Assembly: GCF_030285365.1 (NCBI RefSeq)
Contig: NZ_JASVDS010000002.1
Coordinates: 930,001 to 994,000 of the forward strand
DNA length: 64,000 nt
Source of the DNA: Roseateles subflavus
Lineage (GTDB): Bacteria > Pseudomonadota > Gammaproteobacteria > Burkholderiales > Burkholderiaceae_C
Reading direction: 5' to 3'
The notes under the pieces are model-generated. The model was not told where the DNA came from, ran no database searches, and worked only from the letters and a program-made list of their open reading frames with translations. The position numbers were made by a program, and so were the translations under genes. This document shows, piece after piece, positions 41,309 to 51,900 of the stretch (the first letter of the stretch is position 1; each line of letters opens with the position of its first letter).

Positions 41309-43984
41309 ATGCGTACCAATCTTCCAGTCACGCAGCAGGAGTACACGCTCAAGGAGGGCATGACGATCGTGTCGCGCACCGATCTCAAGGGGCGCATCAC
41401 GTACATCAACGACGACTTCATCGAGGCGAGCGGCTTCACGACCGACGAGCTCATCGGGCAGCCGCACAACCTCGTCCGCCATCCCGACATGCCCGAGGAA
41501 GCCTTCGCCGACCTCTGGAACACGCTGAAGGCAGGCCGCCCCTGGACGGGGCTGGTCAAGAACCGACGCAAGAACGGCGATCACTACTGGGTGGTCGCCA
41601 ACGCCACGCCGATCCGCGAGGGCGGGCAGGTGACGGGCTACATGTCGGTCCGCACGCGGCCGACCCGCGAGCAGGTCGAGGGGGCGGAGCGGCTGTACCG
41701 GCTGTTCAAGGATGGCAAGGCCCAGGGCTGGGAGATCCGCGAAGGGCATGGCGTGCGGCGCTCGGTGCTGAATGATGTCGCCCGACGCTGGAAGGCGCTG
41801 GGCGTGACGGCCAAGCTGGGGCTGCTCGGCCTGCTGGCCGTGGCCGGGACGGCCGCGGCCGCCTGGTTGGCGCTGGGCGCGAACTGGCTGGGGCTGGCCC
41901 CGGCCGCCGTGGCACTCGTCGCCCTGGGCGGGCTGATGCGGACCGGCAGCAGCCTGGCGCGCCAGCTGGTGAAGGCGGGCGCCCAGTTCGAGCAGTTCGG
42001 GCAGGGCAACTTCGACGGCATCGTCGTCGCCGAGTCCGACGACGAGATGGGGCAGATGATGCTCGCGATGAAGCGGGTGCAGACGCGCCTGGGCTTCGAG
42101 TTCGCGGACACCCGCCGCCGGGCCGACGATGCCGAGCGCATCCGCCAGGCCCTGGACGTCGCGGCGACGAACATGATGGTGGCCGACGCGGGCTACAACA
42201 TCATCTACACCAATGCGTCCCTGCAGGAGATGCTCGCCACGGCGGAGGCCGACCTGCGCAAGGACCTGCCGCAGTTCAGCGCCGCCGCGGTGGTCGGCTC
42301 GAACATCGACCAGTTCCACAAGAACCCGGCGCACCAGCGCGGCATGCTGGACCGCCTGACCGGCACCCACAAGACGCGCCTGCACATCGGCGGACGACGC
42401 TTCGACCTCATCGTCAATCCGGTGAGCAGCCAGGGCAAGCGCCTGGGGATGGTGGTCGAGTGGCGCGACATCACGGCCGAGCTGGCCGCCCAGGAGCGCG
42501 AGCAGGCGCTGGCGGCCGAGAACGCACGGGTCAAGCAGGCGCTCGACACCTGCTCGACCAATGTGATGATCGCCGACAGCAGCGGCCAGATCGTCTACAT
42601 GAACCAGTCCGTGGCCCAGATGATGCTGCGCAACGAGCCCGTGCTGCGCCAGGCGCTGCCGCAGTTCGACGCGCGCCGCATCGTCGGCAGCAACTTCGAC
42701 GTCTTCCACCGGCAGCCCTCGCACCAGCGCAATCTGCTGGCGAACCTCAAGGCGGAGTACCGCGTCGAGATCAACGTCAGCAGCCTGATCTTCCAGCTGG
42801 TGGCCAACCCCATCGTCGATGCCAAGGGCGAGCGGCTGGGGACGGTGGTCGAGTGGAAGGACCGCACGGCCGAGATCGCGGCCGAACGCGAGATCAGCGA
42901 GATGGTCGAGGGGACGGTGCAGGGCGACTTCAGCCGCCGCATCGACATCGACGGCAAGGAGCCCTTCTTCCGCATGCTGGGCGAGAAGTTCAACTCGCTG
43001 GTGGATACGGTGAGCGGCACCATCCGTGAGGTGACGGTGGCGGCCGAGCAGCTCAACTCCGCGGCGGAGCAGGTCTCGCAGACCTCGCAGTCGCTGTCGC
43101 TGTCGGCTTCGCAGCAGGCGGCCAGCGTGGAGGAGACGACGGCCTCGCTGCAGGAGATCGCCGCGAGCGTGCGGCAGAACGCGGACAACGCCAACGTGAC
43201 GGACCGCATGGCGACACAGGCGGCCACCGAGGCGATGGAAGGCGGGCAGGCGGTGTCGATGACGGTGGACGCGATGAAGCAGATCGCGACCAAGATCTCG
43301 ATCATCGACGACATCGCCTACCAGACGAACCTGCTGGCGCTGAACGCCGCGATCGAGGCGGCGCGGGCGGGCGAGCATGGCAAGGGCTTCGCGGTGGTGG
43401 CGGCCGAGGTGCGCAAGCTGGCCGAGCGCAGCCAGGTGGCGGCGCAGGAGATCGGCAATCTGGCGGGCTCCAGCGTGTCCCTGGCCGAGAAGGCCGGGCA
43501 TCTGCTGAGCTCGATGGTGCCGTCGATCCAGAAGACCTCCGAGCTGGTGCAGGAGATCTCGGCGGCGTCGGGCGAGCAGAGCGACGGCGTGCAGCAGATC
43601 ACCGGGGCGATGAACCATCTCTCGGGCTCGACCCAGCAGACGGCCTCGGCCTCGGAGGAGCTTTCCGCCACCGCCGAGGAGCTCTCGGCGCAGGCGACGC
43701 AGCTGCAGGAACTGATGGCCTACTTCTGCCTCGAGGACTCGGCGGGCGCGGGCGGGCGGGGCGATGCCCGGGGATCCGCGGGCGGTCAGGGCGCGCGAGG
43801 TGCTGCCGTCCGTCGCCGCACCGAGAGCGCGGAGTCCCTGCTGCCGCCGGCGTCGCCGCGCGGTCGCACGGCCGCGCCGCAGGAGCGCCCGCGCAACCGC
43901 ATCGGGCAGACGTCGGCCCGTCCCGACGCCGGATCGCCGGGCAGCCAGGCCATCGACGAGGCCTACTTCAAGCGCTTTGAGTGA
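41309..43984 (+). CDS. Aer-like PAS methyl-accepting chemotaxis protein
   Basis: This 891-residue receptor has an N-terminal cytoplasmic PAS domain (about 10-120; [39 protein letters not shown]) like that of Aer, which senses redox through FAD. A hydrophobic hairpin (about 165-210) anchors it without a periplasmic domain. Two further PAS-like domains (about 275-395 and 405-525) precede the signalling domain, whose residues 588-790 are identical to residues 718-920 of the preceding receptor. The C-terminal tail is Arg-rich and ends [12 protein letters not shown] precedes the ATG. Aerotaxis is a reasonable but unproven role. Confidence 0.92.
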   Translation: MRTNLPVTQQEYTLKEGMTIVSRTDLKGRITYINDDFIEASGFTTDELIGQPHNLVRHPDMPEEAFADLWNTLKAGRPWTGLVKNRRKNGDHYWVVANATPIREGGQVTGYMSVRTRPTREQVEGAERLYRLFKDGKAQGWEIREGHGVRRSVLNDVARRWKALGVTAKLGLLGLLAVAGTAAAAWLALGANWLGLAPAAVALVALGGLMRTGSSLARQLVKAGAQFEQFGQGNFDGIVVAESDDEMGQMMLAMKRVQTRLGFEFADTRRRADDAERIRQALDVAATNMMVADAGYNIIYTNASLQEMLATAEADLRKDLPQFSAAAVVGSNIDQFHKNPAHQRGMLDRLTGTHKTRLHIGGRRFDLIVNPVSSQGKRLGMVVEWRDITAELAAQEREQALAAENARVKQALDTCSTNVMIADSSGQIVYMNQSVAQMMLRNEPVLRQALPQFDARRIVGSNFDVFHRQPSHQRNLLANLKAEYRVEINVSSLIFQLVANPIVDAKGERLGTVVEWKDRTAEIAAEREISEMVEGTVQGDFSRRIDIDGKEPFFRMLGEKFNSLVDTVSGTIREVTVAAEQLNSAAEQVSQTSQSLSLSASQQAASVEETTASLQEIAASVRQNADNANVTDRMATQAATEAMEGGQAVSMTVDAMKQIATKISIIDDIAYQTNLLALNAAIEAARAGEHGKGFAVVAAEVRKLAERSQVAAQEIGNLAGSSVSLAEKAGHLLSSMVPSIQKTSELVQEISAASGEQSDGVQQITGAMNHLSGSTQQTASASEELSATAEELSAQATQLQELMAYFCLEDSAGAGGRGDARGSAGGQGARGAAVRRRTESAESLLPPASPRGRTAAPQERPRNRIGQTSARPDAGSPGSQAIDEAYFKRFE
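43070..43678 (+). repeat. 609-bp direct repeat, copy 2 (receptor signalling domain)
   Basis: This is the partner of 40532-41140. The differing bases are third positions in codons such as ACG/ACA, GAG/GAA, TCA/TCC, TCC/TCG and CTG/CTT. It lies in the same reading phase as copy 1. Confidence 0.92.
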
Positions 43985-43986
43985 CC

Positions 43987-44499
43987 ATGAGTGCCGTGCT
44001 CCAGCACGAATCGACCGGGGGTGCGCGCCAGATGCTGCGTCTGGCCTGCATCCAGGAGTCGCTGCTCGTGCCCATTGATGCCGTCCGCGAGATTCTCGAG
44101 GTGGGGCGGCTCACGCCGCTGCCGCAGACGCCGGGCTTCGTGCGCGGCGTGATGAATCTGCGGGGCTCGGTGATCCCCGTCATCGACCTCTCCGCCCGCT
44201 TCGGCCACGGCCCCATCGAGGTGGGGCGTCGCAGCGCCATCGTCGTCGTGGAAGTGCCGGACGAAGCCGGGCGCCCGCCGCTGGCCATGGGCCTGCTCGT
44301 CGACGCGGTGTACGAAGTCCTGGACGTCGACGCCCGCGCCATCGAGCCCGTGCCCGCGCTGGGCATGGCCGTGCCGCCGAAGTTCGTGGCCGGGATGGTG
44401 AACGTGCGGGACCGCTACTCGAACCTGCTGAACCTGGCCCAAACGCTGTCTCCGGAGGAATTGACGTCCCTGATCGGCGAGGAGCATCCGGCCCCATGA
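43987..44499 (+). CDS. cheW: Chemotaxis coupling protein CheW
   Basis: This 170-residue protein links CheA to receptors. It shows the CheW pattern IQESLLVPIDAVREILEVGRL, then GFVRGVMNLRGSVIPVIDLS and GLLVDAVYEVLDVDARAIEP. The ATG is two bases past the receptor stop. An in-frame GTG that overlaps that stop (43981) is an alternative start adding two residues. It overlaps cheR by 4 bases. Confidence 0.95.
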   Translation: MSAVLQHESTGGARQMLRLACIQESLLVPIDAVREILEVGRLTPLPQTPGFVRGVMNLRGSVIPVIDLSARFGHGPIEVGRRSAIVVVEVPDEAGRPPLAMGLLVDAVYEVLDVDARAIEPVPALGMAVPPKFVAGMVNVRDRYSNLLNLAQTLSPEELTSLIGEEHPAP

Positions 44500-45299
44500 G
44501 CAAGATCTCCGATGCCGCATTCAAGGGCGTCTGCGACTATTTCTTTCGCATCTCCGGCATCCGGCTGACCGAAGGCAAGCGTGCCCTGGTCCTGAGCCGG
44601 CTTCACCGCCTGTCCCAGGACTGCGGCTTCCCGGACCTCAACGAGTTCATCGCCCGCCTGACCCGCGGGCAGCTCGGCGAGGACGTCGCGGTGGCGGTGG
44701 TGGACCGGCTGACGACCAACGAGACCTACTTCTTCCGCGAGCCCGCGCATTTCGCCGACCTGCGCCAGCGGGCCCAGGGCCACCGCGCCGGCGAGGAATT
44801 CAGCGTATGGAGCGCTGCCAGCTCCACGGGCGAGGAGGCCTACAGCTGTGCCATGCTGCTGGCCGACACGCTCGGCAAGGCGCCGTGGCGGATCTGGGGC
44901 ACCGACCTGTCGACCACGGTGGTGGCCGCGGCGCGGACGGGGCTGTATCCCGTCGATCGCATCGAGAACATGCCGGAGAACTACCTCAAACGCTACTGTC
45001 TGCGCGGCGAAGGGCCGTACGAGGGCCAGATGCTGATCGACCGCAGCCTGCGCCAGCGCGTCGAGTTCCTCGGGGCCAATCTCACGCAGGACCTGCCCCA
45101 GCGGCTGCCGATGTTCGACGTGATCTTCCTGCGCAACGTGCTGATCTATTTCGAGCCGCCGGCCAAGGCCGACATCGTGCGGCGCGTCATCACCCGCCTC
45201 AAGCCGGACGGGCTGCTCTACACGGGCCATGCGGAGTCCCTCTCCGGCCTGGACCTGCCCCTGCAGTCGATCGCGCCGGCCATCTACCGCCATGATTAG
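44496..45299 (+). CDS. cheR: Chemotaxis protein methyltransferase CheR
   Basis: This 267-residue SAM-dependent enzyme methylates receptor glutamates. The N-terminal helical domain includes GIRLTEGKRALVLSRLHRL, and the catalytic part has TNETYFFREPAHFADLR and the SAM-binding WSAASSTGEEAYSCAMLL. FDVIFLRNVLIYF and TGHAESLSGLD are also standard. It overlaps cheD by 8 bases. Confidence 0.97.
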   Translation: MSKISDAAFKGVCDYFFRISGIRLTEGKRALVLSRLHRLSQDCGFPDLNEFIARLTRGQLGEDVAVAVVDRLTTNETYFFREPAHFADLRQRAQGHRAGEEFSVWSAASSTGEEAYSCAMLLADTLGKAPWRIWGTDLSTTVVAAARTGLYPVDRIENMPENYLKRYCLRGEGPYEGQMLIDRSLRQRVEFLGANLTQDLPQRLPMFDVIFLRNVLIYFEPPAKADIVRRVITRLKPDGLLYTGHAESLSGLDLPLQSIAPAIYRHD

Positions 45300-45828
45300 C
45301 CTGCCCTTGCCCAGCAAGACCGTGGGCTGGCATCCCGGCCCCGGTCCGTCCATCATGCTGCTCCCCGGGCAGCTCCATTTCGGCCAGAACGTGACCCTGA
45401 AGACACTCCTGGGCTCCTGCGTGGCCCTGACGCTGTGGCACCCCGAGCGCCGCATCGGCGGCATGTGCCACTACCTGCTGCCCACGCGCGCGCGCCAGCC
45501 GGGCATGCCCCTGGACGGCCGCTTCGGCGACGAGGCCGTGCTGACGATGGCCATGTGCATCGAGCGTGCGGGCGTGAAGCCCGACGAGTTCATCGCCCAT
45601 CTCTACGGCGGTGCCGACACCATGCCGGACGGCGCTGCCGTGAAGCTCAATGTCGGCGAGCGCAACATCGAGCAGGGCTGGAAGCTCATCGAGCATTTCC
45701 GCTTCCAGCTGGATGGTGTGGATGTGGGCGACAACGTGCCGCGTCACGTGGTCCTCGACCTCCAGACCGGCCTGGTCACCGCCCGCCGCGGCATGCCCGC
45801 GGGCGCCACCGTCGGAGGTGGCGCATGA
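45292..45828 (+). CDS. cheD: Chemoreceptor glutamine deamidase CheD
   Basis: This 178-residue protein has the CheD core TLLGSCVALTLWHPERRIGG and MCHYLLPTRAR, which supply the catalytic Cys and His, followed by FIAHLYGGADTM. It deamidates receptor glutamines and in some bacteria also binds CheC. The ATG at 45292 lies within the end of cheR. A longer open frame upstream overlaps cheR and is unlike the family. It overlaps cheB by 4 bases. Confidence 0.95.
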   Translation: MISLPLPSKTVGWHPGPGPSIMLLPGQLHFGQNVTLKTLLGSCVALTLWHPERRIGGMCHYLLPTRARQPGMPLDGRFGDEAVLTMAMCIERAGVKPDEFIAHLYGGADTMPDGAAVKLNVGERNIEQGWKLIEHFRFQLDGVDVGDNVPRHVVLDLQTGLVTARRGMPAGATVGGGA

Positions 45829-46925
45829 GCGGCATCAAGGTCGCCCTGGTCGATGACTCGGCCATCGTGCGCAAGCACCTCACCAGCCTGCTCGAGGGGG
45901 CAGGCATGGAGGTCGTGGTGACGGCCAGCGACCCCCTGTTCGCCTGGCCCAAGCTGCAGGCGAACTGGCCGGACGTCATCGTGCTGGACGTCGAGATGCC
46001 CCGCCAGGACGGCATTTCCTTCCTCACGCAGATCATGCAGCAGCGGCCGACGCCGGTGGTGATGTGCTCCACGCTGACCGAGGCCGGCTGCGATACCACC
46101 CTGCAGGCGCTGGCCGCCGGTGCCATCGGCTTCGTGACCAAGCCCAAGCTCGGTCTGCGGGACTTCCTGGAGGACGACAGCAACGGCCTCGTCGCCGCGG
46201 TGCGGGCGGCGGCCCGGGCCAATCTCCGGGCCTTGCCGCGCACGCCGGCCGCCGCCCCCGCCGCGCCTGGCAGGCCGCTCATCGAGCCCGTCGGGGCGGG
46301 CCTGCCGCGCCAGACCAGCGTCGCGGACAAGGCGCTGAGTGTCACGACGGACCGCGTCATCGCCATCGGCAGCTCGACCGGCGGGGTGCAGACGGTGGAG
46401 GCGCTGCTGCGCCAGCTGCCGCGCCAGTGCCCGGGCATCCTGCTGGTGCAGCACATGCCGTCGAGCTTCACGTCGGCCTTTGCGCGGCGGCTGAACAGCC
46501 TGCTCGACTTCGAGGTGCTGGAAGCCCGTGACGGCGACCGGCTCATCGACGGGCGCGTGCTGATCGCGCCGGGCGGGCGCCACATGCAGCTGCGGCGCAG
46601 CGGCGCCCAGTACGTGGTGGAGGTGCGCGACGGCCCGCTGGTCAACCACCACCGGCCGTCCGTGGATGTGCTGTTTCGTTCGGTCGCACAGGCGGCCGGG
46701 GCGAATGCGACCGGGGTCATCCTGACCGGCATGGGGGACGATGGCGCACGCGGCCTGCTGAGCATGCGCCGGGCCGGCGGACGCACGCTGGCTCAGGACG
46801 AGGCCAGCTGCGTGGTCTACGGCATGCCGCGCGCCGCCGTGGAGCTGGGCGCGGTGGATCAGGTGGTAAGTCTGGACGGCCTGGGCGCGGCGATCCAGGG
46901 CCTGCCGGCGCCCGAGGGTGGCTGA
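45825..46925 (+). CDS. cheB: Chemotaxis methylesterase CheB
   Basis: This 366-residue protein joins an N-terminal receiver (D55 in VIVLDVEMPRQDG) to a C-terminal methylesterase. The catalytic serine is in AIGSSTGGVQTVEALLRQL, the histidine in LLVQHMPSSFT and the aspartate in LTGMGDDGARGL. A Pro/Ala-rich linker joins the two halves. It ends tail to tail with the next response regulator, with one base between the stops. Confidence 0.97.
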   Translation: MSGIKVALVDDSAIVRKHLTSLLEGAGMEVVVTASDPLFAWPKLQANWPDVIVLDVEMPRQDGISFLTQIMQQRPTPVVMCSTLTEAGCDTTLQALAAGAIGFVTKPKLGLRDFLEDDSNGLVAAVRAAARANLRALPRTPAAAPAAPGRPLIEPVGAGLPRQTSVADKALSVTTDRVIAIGSSTGGVQTVEALLRQLPRQCPGILLVQHMPSSFTSAFARRLNSLLDFEVLEARDGDRLIDGRVLIAPGGRHMQLRRSGAQYVVEVRDGPLVNHHRPSVDVLFRSVAQAAGANATGVILTGMGDDGARGLLSMRRAGGRTLAQDEASCVVYGMPRAAVELGAVDQVVSLDGLGAAIQGLPAPEGG

Positions 46926-46926
46926 A

Positions 46927-47292
46927 TCAGCTCAGGATGCTGCCGATGGTCTTCATCAGCTCCAGCGGGCTGAAGGGCTTGGCAAGGTAGGCATTGGCGC
47001 CGGCCGCCAGGCCCGCGCTGCGGTCGGCGCCGGTTCCGAGCGCCGTCAGCATGATGATCTTCGTGCGCCGCAGCCGGGCGTCGGCACGGACACGGCGGCA
47101 CAGCTCCAGGCCGTCGATGCCGCCGGGCATCATCAGGTCCATCAGGATGAGGTCCGGCTGCAAGGTGCGCAGCAGATCCCAGCCGACGACGCCGTTCTCG
47201 GCTTCGTGGATGTCGTAGTCCTCGAACTCCAGAGAAATGCGCACGAGTTCGCGGATCTCGGCCTGGTCTTCGACGATGAGGATTTGCTTCAT
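46927..47292 (-). CDS. Single-domain response regulator
   Basis: This 121-residue CheY-like receiver has phosphoacceptor D52 in LILMDLMMPGGIDG, an E/D acidic pair in LIVEDQAE and the lysine in YLAKPFSPLEL. It lacks an output domain. The ATG (MKQILIVEDQAE) was chosen over a TTG two codons upstream. It is convergent with cheB and divergent from the third receptor gene. Its kinase could be CheA or one of the orphan hybrid kinases. Confidence 0.9.
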   Translation of the reverse strand: MKQILIVEDQAEIRELVRISLEFEDYDIHEAENGVVGWDLLRTLQPDLILMDLMMPGGIDGLELCRRVRADARLRRTKIIMLTALGTGADRSAGLAAGANAYLAKPFSPLELMKTIGSILS

Positions 47293-47434
47293 GGGCAACG
47301 ATCAAATGGGGGGTGACGTGATGGAAATCACCTGGGGCGATGATGCCATTTGGGAAGGCCGGCGGACTGCCCTAAAGTGCCTTCAAAGCGTTCGGAATCG
47401 GCATCCCGGGCCCGTGTGAAAGAGAGACAAGGTC

Positions 47435-48937
47435 ATGGCCATGCATCCCGCCCTCAACAAGAGCTTACGTCAGCTGGACGGGGTGTTGTTCGTCGCGGCC
47501 GGCGCCAATGCCCTGCTGGCGGCGGTGCTTTCCACCGGCAGTTTATGGATCGGCCCGCTGGTCGCGGTGGTCCTGGCGGCCGCCGGGGCCTGGCGGCGCC
47601 GGGGCAACCAGATGTCCCGCTACCTGGCCGTCGCCGCGATGCTCGGCGCCATCGGCCTGCAGGCCGCCGCGGCCCCCGGCGCGGCCTGGCCGCTGGGCAA
47701 TCTCTTCCTCGCCCTGTGCCTGCTGCTGGGCTTCGAGGACTGGCGGCTCCAGCTCACCGCGGGCGGCCTCGCGCTGGCAGGCTCCCTGAGCCTGGGCGCC
47801 CAGGCCGCGAGCGGCGCGACATCGCGCGAGCATTGGCCCGAGGCGCTGATGCTGCTGTTCCTGACGGGCGTGCTCGTCTACCTCGCACGCCGCCAGGCAC
47901 GGCGCTCGGCCGAGCGCTTCGAGCTGGAATTCCTCGTCAACGCCATGGGACGCCACGGCGCGATCCGCCTGAACATGGAGGCCATCAAGACCGTCTCGCA
48001 CGTCGGCCAGCGTCTCAAGGAGAGCCAGCAGAGCATGGCCAGCACGCTGCGCCAGGTCCGCGACATGGTCGTGGGCGTGCAGCAGGCGGCCAGCGAGATG
48101 ACCACCATGAGCTCCGAGCTGCGCGAACGCACGGAGCATACGGACAGCGGCCTGCGTGACGCCGCCATGAGCCTGGAGCAGATCAACGTGATCGTCACGG
48201 AGAACTCCAATGCGGCGCAGCAGGCGCGCGGCATGGCGGTCGAGGCCTCCACCATGGCCAGCAACGGCGGCCAGACCGTGACGAAGCTGGTGGAGTCCAT
48301 GCGGCGGATCCAGGGGGCCTCGAACAAGATCACCGACATCATCAGCGTGATCGACGGCATTGCCTTCCAGACGAATATGCTGGCGCTCAACGCCGCCGTC
48401 GAGGCGGCCCGCGCCGGGGACCAGGGGCGCGGCTTCGCCGTCGTGGCGGGCGAGGTGCGCATCCTGGCGAAGCGCTCCTCGGAGGCCGCCCGCGAGATCA
48501 AGTCCCTGATCCAGGATTCGTCCGCGACCATCGATGCCGGCTGCCAGCTCGCCGACCAGGCCAGCGGTGCCATGCGTGACCTGGTGGGCGCCGTGCAGCG
48601 CGTGGGGGGCGTGTTCCAGACGCTGACCTCCGACACCTCGGAGCACGCGCAGGGCATCCACGTCGTGGCCGACTCCGTGCGCGAGCTCGACGAGGTGACG
48701 CGCCAGAACGTGGAGGTTGCGGATCGCTCCGGTCAGCTGGCCGTGCAGCTGCAGCGCAATGCCTCCGCGCTGGCCGAGGCGCTGAGCGCCTTCCGCATCG
48801 GCGGCGACGAGGCCGCGGCGGCGCTGTTGCAGGAGTCACGCGAGGCGCTCGCCCGTGTGGAGCAGGAGCTGGCGCAGCAGCAGGAGCCCCAGCGCGCCGG
48901 GCAGGGCAGCGGCGCGGCCGGGGTCGAGTTCTTCTGA
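47435..48937 (+). CDS. Membrane-embedded methyl-accepting chemotaxis protein without periplasmic domain
   Basis: This 500-residue receptor has an N-terminal cluster of hydrophobic helices (about residues 15-150) instead of two helices with a ligand domain. A signalling domain follows with the hairpin VIDGIAFQTNMLALNAAVEA. No HAMP or PAS is evident. It ends GAAGVEFF, a short aromatic tail somewhat like the VDFFD end of the CheZ-like protein. A second in-frame ATG six bases later could also be the start. The gene ends just before the convergent giant kinase. Confidence 0.9.
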   Translation: MAMHPALNKSLRQLDGVLFVAAGANALLAAVLSTGSLWIGPLVAVVLAAAGAWRRRGNQMSRYLAVAAMLGAIGLQAAAAPGAAWPLGNLFLALCLLLGFEDWRLQLTAGGLALAGSLSLGAQAASGATSREHWPEALMLLFLTGVLVYLARRQARRSAERFELEFLVNAMGRHGAIRLNMEAIKTVSHVGQRLKESQQSMASTLRQVRDMVVGVQQAASEMTTMSSELRERTEHTDSGLRDAAMSLEQINVIVTENSNAAQQARGMAVEASTMASNGGQTVTKLVESMRRIQGASNKITDIISVIDGIAFQTNMLALNAAVEAARAGDQGRGFAVVAGEVRILAKRSSEAAREIKSLIQDSSATIDAGCQLADQASGAMRDLVGAVQRVGGVFQTLTSDTSEHAQGIHVVADSVRELDEVTRQNVEVADRSGQLAVQLQRNASALAEALSAFRIGGDEAAAALLQESREALARVEQELAQQQEPQRAGQGSGAAGVEFF

Positions 48938-48953
48938 GGACGCGGGCCGGCGT

Positions 48954-51900
48954 TCAGGCGTCCGGCGGACCGAGCCGGCGCGCGAATCCCAGCAGCGCCT
49001 CCGCGCCGAGCGCGCCCTGACGGAGCAGCGCCGCGAGTGCGTCGGCGTCCGGCCAGCGTCCCGCGGCGCAGGCCTGCTCGGCCAGGCGGAAGTCCGCGGC
49101 CAGCGCCTCGGCGCCCAGCGAGGCCGCCAGCCCCTTGATCGAATGCAGCGTCTGCTGGGCACCGCGCAGGTCGTTGGCCTCGCGGGCCTGCTCCAGCACC
49201 GCCGGCAGGGCCTGGACCTGCTGCTGCAAGCCCTCGCACATCCGCACCAGCAGCGGGGCCTTGCCCATCACCCGCTCCATGGCCTCCTGCAGCGCGAAGC
49301 CCTGCGCCGAGGCCTCGGCCAGCAGGGCGGGGTCCAGGCGGATCTGCCGCAGCCGCTCGCGCAGGCGCCGCATGGCGGGGGTGTCCGACTCGGCCGGCGG
49401 CGCGGGCTCGTCGGGCGACGGCGCCGCGGCCGGTGCGTCCGCCGCGGCGGGCGTCGGCGTCACGGCGGTCGGGGGAGGGCCGGCCAGCGACGGGCAGCAG
49501 CGGTGCAGGGTCTGCACCAGCAGGTTCAGGTCCAGCGGCTTGCCGACGAAGGCCGTCATGCCGGCCGCCTGGCAATCGGCCTGGTCCTGGGCCATGGCAT
49601 TCGCGGTCATGGCGATGATGGGGAGCGTCGCCAGGCCGAGCTCGCCCCGGATGAGGCGCGAGGCGGTGAGGCCGTCCATCACCGGCATCTGCACGTCCAT
49701 CAGCACGGCGTCGAAGTCCCCCGGCTGGTGGCGCAGGCGCTCGACGGCCAGGGCACCATTCTCGGCGAGCACGATCTGCGCCCCCTCGTCGCCGAGCAGC
49801 TCCAGGGCGACCTGCTGGTTGGTGGCGTTGTCCTCGACCAGCAGCAGCCGCGCGCCCTGCAGGCGCTGAGGGGCGGGGGCGTCGGGCGCGGACGCTGTCG
49901 CGGTGGCGTCCTGAGACAGGGCCTCGCCCAGCTGGCCTGGCGTGACCGGCATGACCATCACCCGCAGCCCGTGGGTCGCCAGGGTGGGTTCGCGTGCGGC
50001 CAGGCTGTGCTGCCCCTCCGCGGTGGTGAGGACCAGCACGCGCAGCGCCGGATGCCGCGCCAGCAGCCGCTGCGCCCAGTCGCCGAGGTCGGCCTGCGGG
50101 TTGAGCGTGTCCAGCACCAGCACGGGCGCTTCGCCGTCCGTCGCGGGCGGGGTGCCCGGCGAGGTGGCGAGCGCCGGGTCCAGGGCCTCCTCCAGCGCGT
50201 CGGCCTCCACACGTCGCAGCGGCTGCAGGCCGGCCTGGCGGAGCAGCGATGCCAGGCGTGCCAGGTCCTGGCCGTCCTCGGCCACCAGCAGGGCCGGCCG
50301 GGCGTGAGGCGGCTCGGCCTCGTGGGCTTGCTGGGCGTCGAGCACCCCGGTGCCTGTCAGCGGCAGGTCGAAGGAGAAGCAGCTGCCCTGGCCGGGCGCG
50401 CTTTCGACGGCGATGCGACTGCCCATCAGCTCCACCAGCCGCGCGCTGATCGCCAGGCCCAGCCCGGTGCCGCCGAAGCGGCGGGTCGTCGAGGCCTCGG
50501 CCTGCGAGAAGCCGCTGAAGATCCGCTCCTGGTGTTCGGAGGCGATGCCGATGCCCGAGTCCCGCACGGCGACACGCAGGCGCGGTCCACCGTGCTCATC
50601 CGGCTGGGGCCGCAGGCTGATCACCACCGAGCCCTCGGGCGTGAACTTCACGGCGTTGCCGGCCAGGTTGACGAGCACCTGCTGCAGCCGCAGGGCGTCG
50701 CCCTCCAGCACCGGCGGCAGCGCGGGATCGAGGTCGAAGTACAGCCGCACCGGCTTGCCCTGCACGGTGGCGCCGACGATGGTGCCGACGTCGCGCAGGA
50801 GCGGGTCCAGGGCGAAGGGCCGCGTCTCCATCGTCATCTTGCCGGTCTCGATCTTGGAGAAGTCGAGGATGTCGTTCAGCAGCCCCAGCAGCGAGCGCGC
50901 GGCGCCGGCCAGCTTGTCCGTGTAGCCCTTCTGGCGGGCGTCCAGGCGGGTCTTGTCCAGCAGCTGCAGCAGGCCGAGGATGGCATTCATCGGCGTGCGG
51001 ATCTCATGGCTCATGTTCGCCAGGAACTGGCCCTTGGCGACGGCGGCGTTCTCCGCCGCCTTGCGGGCGACGATCAGGTCGGTGATGTCCACGCGGAAGC
51101 CCACGGTGTGGCCGTCCGCCATGCGCTGCTCGATCACGCGGATCCAGCGACCGTCGTTGAGCGCCTGCACATGCGAGGTGCCGCCGCGGCGGTGGGTCGC
51201 GAGGCGCTCCGCCAGCCATTCCTCCTCCCGCCCGAGGGCTTCGGGGTACTGGCCGCGCTGGACCCCGGTGCGCACGAGGGTCTCGAAGTCGATGCCCGGC
51301 TGCAGCAGGTCGGCGATGGCGGCATACAGCTCGCGGTACTTGTCGTTGCACAGCACGAGCCGGTCCTGCGGGTCGTACAGCACGAAGGCCTCGTTGATGG
51401 TGTCGATCGCACTGCGCAGCAGGCTCTCGGCCCGGTGCAGGTGCTGCAGCGTGCGCCGCTGCGCCGTGACGTCCATGTAGGTGGACACATAGCCGCCGCT
51501 GGGCAGCGGGTGGCTGCGCACCTCCAGGTGCAGGTCGGCGTCGGGGCGGTAGCGCTCGCGGGTGCACGGGCCGGCCAGCGAGGCCCGCGCGTTCGCGAGC
51601 GCCACGGCCTGCGCTTCGGCATGGCTGAGCTCGCCGTAGTCGCCCCGCTGGTGGAGGTCCGTGACGATGTCGGCGAGGGTCGTGCGCGCCTGGTCCCACA
51701 GCGCGGGATCGAGCCCGTAGAGCTGGGTGAAACGTTCGTTGTGCAAGGTGACGACAAGGTCCTTGTCGTAGACCGTCAGGCCGCAGGGCAGGGCCTCCAG
51801 CATGGCGCTCATCTGCTCGGTCAGGCGCTCCCGGATCTGCTCCAGGCGGCGGCGTTCGGTCACGTCGACGTAGGTGGTGACGAAACCCCCGCCGGGCATG

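Noticed and set aside
43741-43984. Possible separate small gene at the end of the Aer-like receptor
   Set aside because: The frame is continuous with the receptor and reads as its Arg-rich tail.
47365-47400. TAAAG followed by TTCGGAAT, resembling a sigma-28 promoter before the third receptor
   Set aside because: The -10 half matches GCCGATAA poorly, so a flagellar sigma promoter is not supported.
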